64,000 nucleotides of DNA from contig JAKASR010000003.1 in NCBI GenBank assembly GCA_021818955.1, positions 248,001 through 312,000 of the forward strand, in the 5' to 3' direction. This DNA is from Acidobacteriota bacterium. GTDB lineage: Bacteria > Acidobacteriota > Terriglobia > Terriglobales > SCQP01. A program made the translations under genes and the position numbers. Of this stretch, positions 56,396 to 64,000 are shown in pieces. The notes beneath the pieces were generated by a model. It was not told the origin of the DNA and did no database searches. It saw only the letters and a list, made by a program, of their open reading frames with translations. Numbering within the stretch: the stretch's first letter is position 1; each line of letters opens with the position of its first letter.

Positions 56396-57715
56396 TCACT
56401 CATACCGCAGCGTTTCCGCGGGCGGCACCCGGACCGCGCGGCGGGAAGGATAAATGGTCGCCAACAGGCCAATGCCCAAACTAAGCGCGGCGACTTCGAT
56501 GCCGGCGCGCCAACTGGCATGGAAAGGCACATAGCTGATGGAGTAGACGGCGGCGGATACATGAATCCATTGATAACGGTTGGCGGCCCAAGCCAAAAAG
56601 TAGGCGGCAGCCAAGCCCAAAGCGGTGCCCAGGGCATCGAGCAGCATGCCTTGCAGGATGAAAATGCGGCGAATCTGGCGCCGCCGGGCGCCCAAGCCCA
56701 GCAGAATAGCGATCTCGCGCCGTTTTTCCATCACCAGCATGGTCAACAGGATGAGCACATTCAACCCGGCAACGAAAACGATTAACCCCACCAAAAGAAT
56801 GGTGCCCAGGCGCTGCAGGCTGAGCGCCTGGAAGACGGCTCGGTTTTGCGCGATCCAGGTCACGGCCACATAGTCCGGGCCGGCGAGCTTTTCGGCGGCA
56901 CGGGCGACTTGCGGCGCGGCGTAGATGTTATCCAGCCGGAACTCAATGGCGCTGGCGCGGTCGCCGCTCCCGGATTCCGGCGGATGGAGATTTTGAGCGG
57001 CCCGCATGCTGGTATAGGCCCAACTCGAATCGAAATCGGCAAAGCCAGAGCGGAATATACCCACGATGCGGAAGGGCACGGTACGGCCGGCATAGCCCAG
57101 GGGGGTGAGCACGGCCCGGGGGACATAAAGATTCACCCAGTCGCCAACGGTGACGTTGAGCTGATGGGCGAGCGCGCCGCCAAGCAACAGGTTGGGCTGC
57201 TGCGGTTGCAGTTCGAGGTCTTGCCAACCGCCCTCACGCACGCGGCTGAGCAGCGAGCCCACCCGCAACTCCTGCCGCGGCACCACGCCTTTGAGCGTCA
57301 CCTGGGCGGCGCGATTGCCATGGTAGAGAAAGACGCTGTCGTAAAAAGCCGGAGCCAGGGCGGTGACGTGCGGCAGGCGGGCGAGGCGGCGCATGAGCTG
57401 GTGGTAATGGGTGATGGCCGCGCCCGGCTCACGGCGCAAGAGATTGATTTGCGCGGTGGCGCCCACCAGCTCGCGCTGGAGGGCGTCGCGGAAGCCATCC
57501 ATGACGGCGAGCGAAAGAATCAGCGCCGCCACGCCGGCGGCAAAAGCGAGCACGGCAATCGCGGCGACCACCGAAAGCAGGCCGCGGCCACGGCGGGGCC
57601 GGAGGTAGCGCCAGGCGATAAAAAATTCCAAATTCAATAGGCGGGCGCGGCGCTCGAAGCGCACCGGCGCGGGAGGCCATGGCGGCGGCTCGATTTCTGC
57701 TGGCATACTAATCAT
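56396..57715 (-). CDS. Lipoprotein-releasing (LolC/E-type) ABC permease
   Basis: About 439 residues. The first transmembrane helix (LLSVVAAIAVLAFAAGVAAL) is preceded by FFIAWRYLRPRRGRGLLS, the typical LolC/E head. A large periplasmic MacB-like domain follows (about 70-290), then three C-terminal helices of the FtsX domain (GTILLVGLIVFVAGLNVLIL, LGTALGLAAAYFLAWAAN, AGIEVAALSLGIGLLATIYP). LolCDE pulls lipoproteins from the inner membrane for transfer to LolA. Starts at ATG 57715 or 57706 are both possible; neither has a strong ribosome site. The matching ATPase is the divergent gene at 58154, which is unusual as lolC and lolD normally share an operon. Confidence 0.87.
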   Translation of the reverse strand: MISMPAEIEPPPWPPAPVRFERRARLLNLEFFIAWRYLRPRRGRGLLSVVAAIAVLAFAAGVAALILSLAVMDGFRDALQRELVGATAQINLLRREPGAAITHYHQLMRRLARLPHVTALAPAFYDSVFLYHGNRAAQVTLKGVVPRQELRVGSLLSRVREGGWQDLELQPQQPNLLLGGALAHQLNVTVGDWVNLYVPRAVLTPLGYAGRTVPFRIVGIFRSGFADFDSSWAYTSMRAAQNLHPPESGSGDRASAIEFRLDNIYAAPQVARAAEKLAGPDYVAVTWIAQNRAVFQALSLQRLGTILLVGLIVFVAGLNVLILLTMLVMEKRREIAILLGLGARRRQIRRIFILQGMLLDALGTALGLAAAYFLAWAANRYQWIHVSAAVYSISYVPFHASWRAGIEVAALSLGIGLLATIYPSRRAVRVPPAETLRYE

Positions 57716-57836
57716 AATGAGGGTAGCGGAGCTGGAAACATTTTGCAGCCCGAACGCTCTCCGCGGCGGCGCGCCCGCGAGGCCCGCCATCGAGGTTTAC
57801 CCCCCATCCGGGCGGGGAGCCGACGGTTGCGCCCGC

Positions 57837-58024
57837 GCGGCTCGGCCGCTTTTACTTTTAGGCACTGACGCTTTCGCAAAAGTCCGGCCGAAACCGGACG
57901 CATGGCGAATACTCATGGATGCCGAAAGCTTATTATCGTTAATAGGCGCGGGACCTAACCGGAACCCCGCGCTTCGGCCTGCGATCTCGGACGAAGACTG
58001 CTGCCCGACTCGGCCGTTAACGCT
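57837..58024 (-). repeat. Dispersed AAGCGTTAAC element, inverted 188-bp copy D
   Basis: Complete in inverted orientation: right end GCGGCTCGGCCGC then TTTTACTTTTAGG at 57837, left end GACTCGGCCGTTAACGCTT ending about 58025. It matches copy C along its length but lacks the 30-bp palindromic module, and so is the minimal form of the element. It lies between the divergent lolC- and lolD-like genes, where their promoters should be. Confidence 0.92.
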
Positions 58025-58153
58025 TAAGGAAGTTTGGCCCGGCGGGCAACGGCCGCGATTTCGGACCGGGAAACTGTCCGAGCCGGCGAGCAGGGCCATA
58101 TGAGCCGCGATCGCTACCCGGAAGCGGCGCGGCGAGCAGAGGAACGCCACCCG

Positions 58154-58987
58154 ATGGAGCGAACGGCAGCGCAAAGCGTTAGCCCGCCGGCAACGGCCGG
58201 CGATCAGGAAGGCGCGGGGCCAAAAAAGCGAATCCCGGACACGAAGCCAGCATCGAATGAAGCAGGCGCCCCCATTGCCGCGGGCGGGCTTCGCGGGGTA
58301 GGCCTCCACAAGCGTTACGCGGCGGGGGGTCAGGCGCTGGAGGTACTACGCGACATTGACCTGGAGCTGGCGCCCGGGGAAATGGTGGCGGTGGTGGGCG
58401 AATCCGGCTGCGGAAAAAGCACGCTGTTGCACATCTTGAGCACGCTGGACAGGCCGACGGAAGGTGCCGTATACTTCGCCGCAAGTTGCCTGAGCCGCCT
58501 GGGGAGCGACGAATTGGCAGAATTCCGCAACCGGGAAATCGGGTTTGTCTGGCAGATGCCGCATCTGTTGCCGGAGTTCACGCTTTTGGAAAATGTGATG
58601 CTGCCGCGGCTGATCGCGGGCGAAGCGGAGAGGGCGGCGGCGGGCGCGGCCCGGGCGCGGCTGGAAGAAGTCGGCTTGGAGCGGCGCGCCGGACATCGCG
58701 CCGGTGAATTGTCGGGAGGCGAGCAGCAGCGCGGCGCGCTGGCGCGAGCGCTGGTGATGCAACCCCGCCTGCTGATGGCGGACGAACCGACCGGCAATCT
58801 CGACGAAGCGACCGCCGAGCGGGTGTTCAGCCTGTTGCTGGATCTGCACCGGCGGCACGGCCTAACCACGTTACTGGTCACGCACAATCTGCAGTTCGCC
58901 CGGCGCTGCGATCGCGTCTGGCGGCTGCACCAGGGAAAGCTGGAGCGGCTCGATACGGCTTTCCCCGGCCCGTCCAGAGCGAGCTAA
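58154..58987 (+). CDS. ABC transporter ATP-binding protein (LolD-like)
   Basis: 277 residues from the ATG at 58154, where GAGGAA stands nine bases before; ATG codons at 58100 and further upstream are less well supported. After a Pro/Ala-rich N-terminus of about 45 residues (longer than usual), LRGVGLHKRYAAGGQALEVL opens the ATPase. Walker A is VVGESGCGKSTLLHIL near 90, the Q-loop FVWQMPHLLPEF, signature ELSGGEQQRGALARAL and Walker B LLMADEPTGNLDEAT, all typical of LolD/MacB/FtsE. It would pair with the divergent LolC/E-like permease to release lipoproteins. Confidence 0.9.
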   Translation: MERTAAQSVSPPATAGDQEGAGPKKRIPDTKPASNEAGAPIAAGGLRGVGLHKRYAAGGQALEVLRDIDLELAPGEMVAVVGESGCGKSTLLHILSTLDRPTEGAVYFAASCLSRLGSDELAEFRNREIGFVWQMPHLLPEFTLLENVMLPRLIAGEAERAAAGAARARLEEVGLERRAGHRAGELSGGEQQRGALARALVMQPRLLMADEPTGNLDEATAERVFSLLLDLHRRHGLTTLLVTHNLQFARRCDRVWRLHQGKLERLDTAFPGPSRAS

Positions 58988-59029
58988 GCCGGCGCCCAGC
59001 GCCGCGGGTAGCAGGATTCAGCCGGGGTC

Positions 59030-61477
59030 ATGATGTTCGACCGATACACGGAAAAAGCCCGGCGGGTGATCTTTTTCGCCCGCTACGAAGCCAGCCAGTG
59101 CGGCAGCACCAGCATTGAGACGGAACACATCCTGCTGGGGCTGCTGCGTGAGGATAAATCGCTTACCAACCGATTTCTGCGCTCGCACGCCACCATCGAA
59201 TCCATCCGCAAGGAAATCGAAAGCCGCACCACCCCGCGGGAGAAGGTATCGACTTCGGTGGATCTGCCGCTCAGCCAGGAATCGCGGCGGGTGCTGAGCT
59301 ATGCGGCGGAGGAAGCCGAGCGCCTCAGCCACAAGCACGTCGGCACGGAACATCTGCTGCTGGGACTGCTGCGGGAAGAACGCTGTTTCGCCGCGGAGAT
59401 GCTGCAAAGCCGGGGGTTGCGGCTGGCGGCGGTGCGGGAAGAACTGCAACGCACGGCCCAGGAAAAAAGTTCACGGCCGAAAGAAGCCAGCCTACTTGCG
59501 GAATTCAGCCGCGACCTGACCCAGGCGGCGCTGGATGGGCAACTGGATCCGCTGGTGGGACGCGGTCATGAACTGGAGCGAGTGATCCAGATCCTATGCC
59601 GCCGGACGAAAAACAATCCGGTGCTGATTGGCGAGCCGGGCGTAGGCAAGACCGCGATCGTGGAAGGGCTGGCGCAGCGTATCGCCGAAAGCGAGGTGCC
59701 CAGCTTCCTGGCGGAAAAGCGCATTCTGCAGTTGGACCTGTCGCTGATCGTGGCGGGCACGAAATACCGCGGCCAGTTTGAGGAACGGCTGAAGACGATC
59801 ATGAAGGAGTTGATGGACAACCCCAACATCATCGTATTCATTGACGAGTTGCACACGCTGGTGGGCGCGGGCTCGGCGGAAGGCTCGCTGGACGCGGCCA
59901 ATATCCTGAAGCCGGCGCTCTCGCGCGGCGAGGTGCAATGCATCGGCGCCACCACCCCGGGCGAGTACCGCAAAAGCATCGAGCGCGACCGCTCGCTGGA
60001 GCGGCGCTTCCAGGCGGTAAAGGTGCCGCCGCCGAACGAGGATGAAGCGCTGGAGGTGCTGCAAGGCATCAAAGAACGCTACGAGAAATTCCACGCCGTC
60101 AGCTATACCGACGAGGCGTTGCGTTATGCGGTGCTGCATTCCAGCCGCTACATTCCCGACCGTTTCCTGCCCGACAAGGCGATCGACCTGCTGGATGAAG
60201 CCGGAGCGCGGGTGAAGCTGCGGCAAAGCTCGGTGCCGGAAGAAGTGGCGGAAGTGCAGCGCCGCTTGAAGGTGATCATTCACCGCATGGAAGCCGCGAT
60301 CGCCAGCCACGAGTTCGAGAAAGCGCGCTACTACTCCGACGAGGAGCGCAAAGAACGGGAAAACATCCGCGCGCTGCACGATAAATATCATCTCGACGAC
60401 GCCAGCGGAGCGCAGGTTTCGCGCGCCGACATCGAAGACGTCGTTTCGCGCTGGACCGGCGTGCCGGTCAGCTCGGTCAAAGAAGAAGAGATGCAGAAGC
60501 TGCTCCGCATCGAGGAGGAGCTGCACAAGCGCATCGTCAGCCAGGACAAAGCCATTTCAGCGCTGGCGCGGGCCATCCGGCGCAGCCGGGCAGGATTGAA
60601 AAACCCAAACCGCCCGGTAGGCTCGTTCCTCTTTCTCGGCCCCACCGGCGTGGGCAAGACCGAAGTGGCGCGCACTCTGGCCACTTTCCTCTTCGGCAGC
60701 GACAAGGCGCTGGTGCGCTTCGACATGTCGGAGTTCATGGAAAAGCATTCGGTTTCGAAGCTGATTGGCTCGCCTCCCGGCTACGTCGGCTACGAAGAGG
60801 GCGGACAACTGACCGAACGCGTCAAGCGCGCGCCTTACAGCGTGGTGCTGCTGGACGAAATCGAAAAGGCGCATCCGGATATCTTCAACGTGCTGCTGCA
60901 GGTCTTCGAAGACGGCCATCTGACCGATGGGCTGGGCAACCAGGTGGATTTTAAAAACACGGTTATCATCATGACCTCCAATATCGGCGCCCGGCACCTG
61001 GAAAAGCGAAGCCAACTCGGCTTCCAATCGCCCAGCGGCGAGCAAGTCAACGCCAAAATCGAAGACCTGGTGCGGGGCGAAGTCAAACGCCTGTTCAACC
61101 CCGAATTTCTCAACCGGCTGGACGAGATCATTCTGTTCAACGCGCTGACGGATGAAGACCTGCTGCAGGTGATCGAGATGCTGATCCAGCAACTGAACCA
61201 GCACTTAGGGCAAAAGGGCGTCAGCATCACGGCCACGCCGGAAGCGAAGCGCTGGATTCTGGAGAAGACCTGCGCCGACCGCAGCTACGGGGCACGCCCG
61301 CTGCGCCGGGCGCTGCAGAAGTACATCGAAGACCCGCTCTCCGATCTACTGCTACAAGGCGCCATCACGCAGCCGGCGTTCATCGAGGTTTTTGTGGAAA
61401 ACGACAGCCTCTATTACCGGCCGGTATCGTCGCAGCCGGATGCCGCCGCGCCCGAAGCCATGCTGCTTACCCGGTGA
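59030..61477 (+). CDS. clpC: ClpC-type AAA+ unfoldase
   Basis: 815 residues with full ClpC layout: two Clp-N repeats ([40 protein letters not shown]) in the first 145 residues, AAA domain 1 with Walker [17 protein letters not shown] near 198-212, a coiled middle region with the UVR-like [20 protein letters not shown] near 420, and AAA domain 2 with [17 protein letters not shown] near 541-556 and [20 protein letters not shown]. The UVR-like insert and Clp-N pair separate it from ClpA and ClpB. The ClpP-binding loop should lie in domain 2. ATG at 59030 or 59033. Likely partner is ClpP at 50.7 kb. The next gene overlaps by 4 bp. Confidence 0.94.
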   Translation: MMFDRYTEKARRVIFFARYEASQCGSTSIETEHILLGLLREDKSLTNRFLRSHATIESIRKEIESRTTPREKVSTSVDLPLSQESRRVLSYAAEEAERLSHKHVGTEHLLLGLLREERCFAAEMLQSRGLRLAAVREELQRTAQEKSSRPKEASLLAEFSRDLTQAALDGQLDPLVGRGHELERVIQILCRRTKNNPVLIGEPGVGKTAIVEGLAQRIAESEVPSFLAEKRILQLDLSLIVAGTKYRGQFEERLKTIMKELMDNPNIIVFIDELHTLVGAGSAEGSLDAANILKPALSRGEVQCIGATTPGEYRKSIERDRSLERRFQAVKVPPPNEDEALEVLQGIKERYEKFHAVSYTDEALRYAVLHSSRYIPDRFLPDKAIDLLDEAGARVKLRQSSVPEEVAEVQRRLKVIIHRMEAAIASHEFEKARYYSDEERKERENIRALHDKYHLDDASGAQVSRADIEDVVSRWTGVPVSSVKEEEMQKLLRIEEELHKRIVSQDKAISALARAIRRSRAGLKNPNRPVGSFLFLGPTGVGKTEVARTLATFLFGSDKALVRFDMSEFMEKHSVSKLIGSPPGYVGYEEGGQLTERVKRAPYSVVLLDEIEKAHPDIFNVLLQVFEDGHLTDGLGNQVDFKNTVIIMTSNIGARHLEKRSQLGFQSPSGEQVNAKIEDLVRGEVKRLFNPEFLNRLDEIILFNALTDEDLLQVIEMLIQQLNQHLGQKGVSITATPEAKRWILEKTCADRSYGARPLRRALQKYIEDPLSDLLLQGAITQPAFIEVFVENDSLYYRPVSSQPDAAAPEAMLLTR

Positions 61478-62337
61478 AGATTTTCCGGTCGGGATCGCAT
61501 CGCAGGGCTGCGGCGGCGCTCTGCCTGATGGCGGCGGCGGCCGCCTCCCCGCCGCCGCCGTCCCCCGCAGGGGCGGCGGCATTCTCCCGGCCCAGGAAAA
61601 TTCGCCGCCAGGGAGAAACCGCCCCGCCGCCGGCCGATGCCATTCGCGCGACCGTAATCCGCAATTTCACCGCCGATCAGAAGGCGGAGATGAGCTATCG
61701 CCATGTCGAGCACATGGTGATCGATAAAAACCATCATCTTGAAGGCCGCACGGTCGCCATTTATTACGTCAACGGCCACGAAATTCCCGAAATTCTGGCG
61801 CTCGATCAACGCCCGCTGAAACCCGCGGAACTGGCCGGACAACGGAAGGCGGCGCGCAAACGCGCGGAATTTGAACGCAAACAGCCGCCGGTCCCGCCCG
61901 GCGGGCTGGAGTTCAATCATCGCTACTATTCGTTTGCGCGGCTCGCCAGCGACTACCTATACGGCAAGCCCAGCGTGCGGCAATGGCACGGCCGCACGAC
62001 CTGGATCTATCCCGCCCATCCCAATCCGGCAGTGCGATCCCGCTCGCGAGCGGAACAGATTTTACTTTCCTCGCGCGGCGCGATTTGGGTGGACGCGCAG
62101 GATTTACACATCTGCCGCATTCAGGTAGCGACCTTTCAACCGGTGCGTTACTGGCTGGGTTTCCTGGCCACCGTGCATAATGCCGGCCTGGAGTTGCAGC
62201 TCGAGCGCAAGTCGCCGGGATTATGGCTGCCGTCCTACGCCCATTTCTGGGTCAATGCCACGATCCTGCTGTTCAAATCTTTTAACGAGACCAAAACGCA
62301 AAGCTTCCGCGATTGGCAACCGATGATCGCGCGATAA
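61474..62337 (+). CDS. Exported protein of unknown function, coupled to clpC
   Basis: 287 residues, starting GTG in a GTGA overlap with the clpC stop, so translation is coupled. Residues 1-35 form an Ala/Pro-rich signal sequence (RRAAAALCLMAAAAASPPPP). The mature part has alternating beta segments resembling the LolA/MucB-type lipoprotein-carrier fold (ATVIRNFTADQKAEMSYRHV; RTTWIYPAHPNP; ILLSSRGAIWVDAQDLHICR; FNETKTQSFRDWQPM at the end). Such folds bind acyl chains or outer-membrane signals. Family assignment is only by fold pattern. Its tight link to a cytosolic unfoldase is unexpected for an exported protein. Confidence 0.6.
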   Translation: MKIFRSGSHRRAAAALCLMAAAAASPPPPSPAGAAAFSRPRKIRRQGETAPPPADAIRATVIRNFTADQKAEMSYRHVEHMVIDKNHHLEGRTVAIYYVNGHEIPEILALDQRPLKPAELAGQRKAARKRAEFERKQPPVPPGGLEFNHRYYSFARLASDYLYGKPSVRQWHGRTTWIYPAHPNPAVRSRSRAEQILLSSRGAIWVDAQDLHICRIQVATFQPVRYWLGFLATVHNAGLELQLERKSPGLWLPSYAHFWVNATILLFKSFNETKTQSFRDWQPMIAR

Positions 62338-62382
62338 AAAAGCCAACGCGGAGAAATGCGGCCGGGCACGCGAGCAGTCTGG

Positions 62383-62442
62383 AGACAATTTCTTCGAAAT
62401 TGCTTCGGACGAAAACTGCTGTCCGACTCGGCCGTCAACGCT
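62383..62442 (-). repeat. Element left-end fragment before the one-domain AAA+ gene
   Basis: CAATTTCTTCGAAATTGC (a palindromic module) followed by TGCTGTCCGACTCGGCCGTC then AACGCT, the inverted left end of the dispersed element. The right part is missing. A second hairpin GCCCGC-CTT-GCGGGC at 62473-62487 is not part of the family. Confidence 0.75.
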
Positions 62443-62610
62443 GACTGAACCAGACCTTAAGATCAGGTTAAAGCCCGCCTTGCGGGCGTAATGCCCCCAC
62501 CCCGGGGCGTTGAATTTCCTGATGCGGTTCAGATAAATTGCAAGCTTGCCAGCGGTTTGAATCGAAAACCCCGCCAGCCTCATCCCATGAAATAGAGCGA
62601 GGTCGAGGCG

Positions 62611-63657
62611 ATGTCTTCCGCCGCACAAATGGTTTTAAACCCGCAGCGCCGCAGCCTGGCGGCGGAAAAGCTGCTCAGCGAAATGAAAGCGCGGGTCGTA
62701 GGCCAGGAAACCGCGTTGGGACGCATTGTGGACGCCTACCAGATGTACCTGGCGGGGCTGGCCTCGCCCCGCCGTCCGATCGCCAGCTTTTTACTGCTGG
62801 GCCCCACCGGCACCGGCAAGACGCGCGTGGTGGAGGCGCTGGCGGAGAGCCTGTTTGCCAACCCGCGAGCGCTGATCAAGGTGGATTGCGCGGAATTCCA
62901 GCACAGCCATGAAATCGCCAAACTGATCGGCTCGCCTCCCGGTTATCTCGGCCATCGCGAAACCCATCCGGTGCTGTCGCAACAGGCAATCGACGAGCAG
63001 CAAACTCCGGAGACGCCGATCAGCCTGGTGCTCTTCGATGAAGTGGAAAAGGCCTCGGACGCGCTCTGGCAACTGCTGCTGGGCGTGCTCGACCAGGCCA
63101 CACTGACGCTGGGCGACAACCATAAAGTCGATTTTTCCCGCTGCTTTATTTTTCTCACCAGCAACCTGGGCGCGATGGAAATGCAGAAGCTGCTCGACCC
63201 CGGCTTTGGATTCGCCTCGGCTTCACCGCCCGCCGCGGTTCAAGAACCGATGACGCAAGCCGCCATGGTCGCGGCGCGCCGGAAATTTTCGCCCGAATTC
63301 TTCAACCGACTCGATCACATCGTGGTGTTTCATCCGCTCGATGGCCAGCAGTTGAACGCCATCCTGGATCTGGAACTGGAGCAGGTGCGGACGCGCATGG
63401 CGCACCCCGCGGCGGGCTGCGAGACGATTGATTTCCAATTCCGCTGCACGCCGGCGGCGCGACAATTCCTGCTCGATGCCGGGACGGACGCACGCTACGG
63501 CGCGCGTCCGTTGAAGCGCATCATCGAACGCGCCCTGGTCATGCCACTCGCCAGCCTGCTCTCCACCGGCCAGATCGCCAACGGCGATCGCGTCACTGTC
63601 GGCATCAATAACGCCGGCAACGGTTTGGAATTTTTCCGGGAAGCGGCGGCGGGGTGA
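62611..63657 (+). CDS. Single-domain Clp/Hsp100-like AAA+ ATPase
   Basis: 348 residues with only one AAA+ domain, equal to domain 2 of ClpB/ClpC: Walker [21 protein letters not shown] near 66-85, pore loop region IGSPPGYLGHRETHP, Walker B SLVLFDEVEKASDALWQLLL, sensor 1 CFIFLTSNLGAMEM, Arg finger in FSPEFFNRLDHIVVFHPLDG and sensor 2 with YGARPLKRIIERALVMPLAS. No Clp-N domain, zinc domain or obvious ClpP loop is seen. GAGG is placed eight bases before the ATG. It might be a disaggregase or motor of its own, or assist ClpC two genes upstream. Confidence 0.87.
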   Translation: MSSAAQMVLNPQRRSLAAEKLLSEMKARVVGQETALGRIVDAYQMYLAGLASPRRPIASFLLLGPTGTGKTRVVEALAESLFANPRALIKVDCAEFQHSHEIAKLIGSPPGYLGHRETHPVLSQQAIDEQQTPETPISLVLFDEVEKASDALWQLLLGVLDQATLTLGDNHKVDFSRCFIFLTSNLGAMEMQKLLDPGFGFASASPPAAVQEPMTQAAMVAARRKFSPEFFNRLDHIVVFHPLDGQQLNAILDLELEQVRTRMAHPAAGCETIDFQFRCTPAARQFLLDAGTDARYGARPLKRIIERALVMPLASLLSTGQIANGDRVTVGINNAGNGLEFFREAAAG

Positions 63658-63676
63658 AAAAGCTGCCAGCCTGCGA

Positions 63677-64000
63677 TCAAGGCAGCATACTCCAGGTATA
63701 AGAAGAATAATTCGCGGATGGAATCAGCCCAAACTTATGCTTATCGGCAATCGCGCATTGCTCGGTGGGATTGTACCCATTGTTTTGACGCACATAGGTA
63801 AAGGCATTCCGGCTCACGCATCCCATGACGGAATTTTGTTGATAGTTACCTCTCCAGACGTGGCCCAGGCTATCATGCGCATAAAGAAAATATTCAGCGC
63901 CATTGTTTAATGCATAACCGATCGGGGTTTTGCACTGCCCCGGCGCAATCTGCCACCATCCCGAGACTTCCTGGACGAATGTGCCGCCGAACCAATCGTC
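63677..64000 (-). CDS. DUF1036-like protein, N-terminus outside the window
   Basis: A 107-codon open frame runs from the window edge to a TGA at 63677-63679 and ends NYSSYTWSMLP. The segment GWWQIAPGQCKTPIGYAL, followed by AEYFLYAHDSLGHVWRGN and two further Cys (VMGCVSRN, TEQCAIAD), matches the Trp-Trp ... Pro-Gly-Gln-Cys plan of DUF1036, a small exported Cys-containing domain of unknown function. Start, signal peptide and upstream domains cannot be seen. It faces the AAA+ gene tail to tail. Confidence 0.75.
   Translation of the reverse strand, partial: DDWFGGTFVQEVSGWWQIAPGQCKTPIGYALNNGAEYFLYAHDSLGHVWRGNYQQNSVMGCVSRNAFTYVRQNNGYNPTEQCAIADKHKFGLIPSANYSSYTWSMLP

Overview
The window looks like a piece of an Acidobacteriota chromosome. 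It is GC-rich and carries family types common in that phylum: a Ser/Thr kinase with an N-terminal Cys ribbon and a membrane tail, a VWFA-related exported protein, a Tricorn-type protease, GTP-dependent PEP carboxykinase, and many predicted exported proteins. The assignment is inference from gene content; no rRNA is present. Calls rest on motifs read directly from the sequence; no database search was run.

Layout. 1-8.4 kb: a LysR regulator cut by the window edge, an M20 peptidase, a membrane Ser/Thr kinase with a small membrane protein behind it, an ABC-2 exporter pair, an alpha/beta hydrolase and a Tat-exported PIG-L deacetylase. 8.4-11.5 kb: pckG and a GAF-ANTAR regulator. 11.6-16 kb (minus strand): a short division cluster mraZ-rsmH-ftsL-ftsI with a four-unit MraZ-box array. 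16-18.4 kb: a CPBP protease, a predicted outer-membrane protein and tRNA-Arg(TCT). 18.4-24.5 kb: a type I restriction-modification operon hsdM-hsdS-hsdR beside the tRNA. 24.5-29.9 kb: a pseudo-receiver protein, a ROK repressor, a divergent arsR/ACR3 arsenic pair and an FkbM methyltransferase. 30-33 kb: a repeat-rich mosaic in which a duplicated VWFA gene fragment is cut and bounded by structured elements. 33-41.5 kb: Tricorn protease, VOC protein, M29 aminopeptidase, SpoIIE-type phosphatase. 41.6-46.4 kb: two amino-acid permeases, thiE, and an unknown protein. 46.6-52.6 kb: the proteostasis set tig-clpP-clpX-lon. 52.8-54.3 kb: ACP and beta-ketoacyl-ACP synthase. 54.4-59 kb: PolX/PHP DNA polymerase and a divergent LolC/LolD-like pair. 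59-64 kb: clpC, an exported protein, a one-domain Clp-like AAA+ ATPase and a partial DUF1036-like protein.

The most unusual content is not a protein. It is a family of dispersed, hairpin-rich elements (full length about 188-278 bp, with about 16 full, partial or remnant copies). Full copies run from an AAGCGTTAAC end to a CGGCCGNGCCGC end. Read from the second end inward they begin with an intrinsic-terminator-like hairpin. They also carry a palindromic module that sits at different internal positions in different copies. Two copies delimit fragments of a recently duplicated VWFA gene with base-exact joints and no visible target-site duplication. Other copies supply the last codons of arsR or lie directly after genes. 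Three unrelated short-motif arrays occupy other intergenic spaces: TGGTTGAC near 0.9 kb, TGAGACAA at 37.6-37.7 kb and TGCTGTCA at 46.4-46.6 kb.
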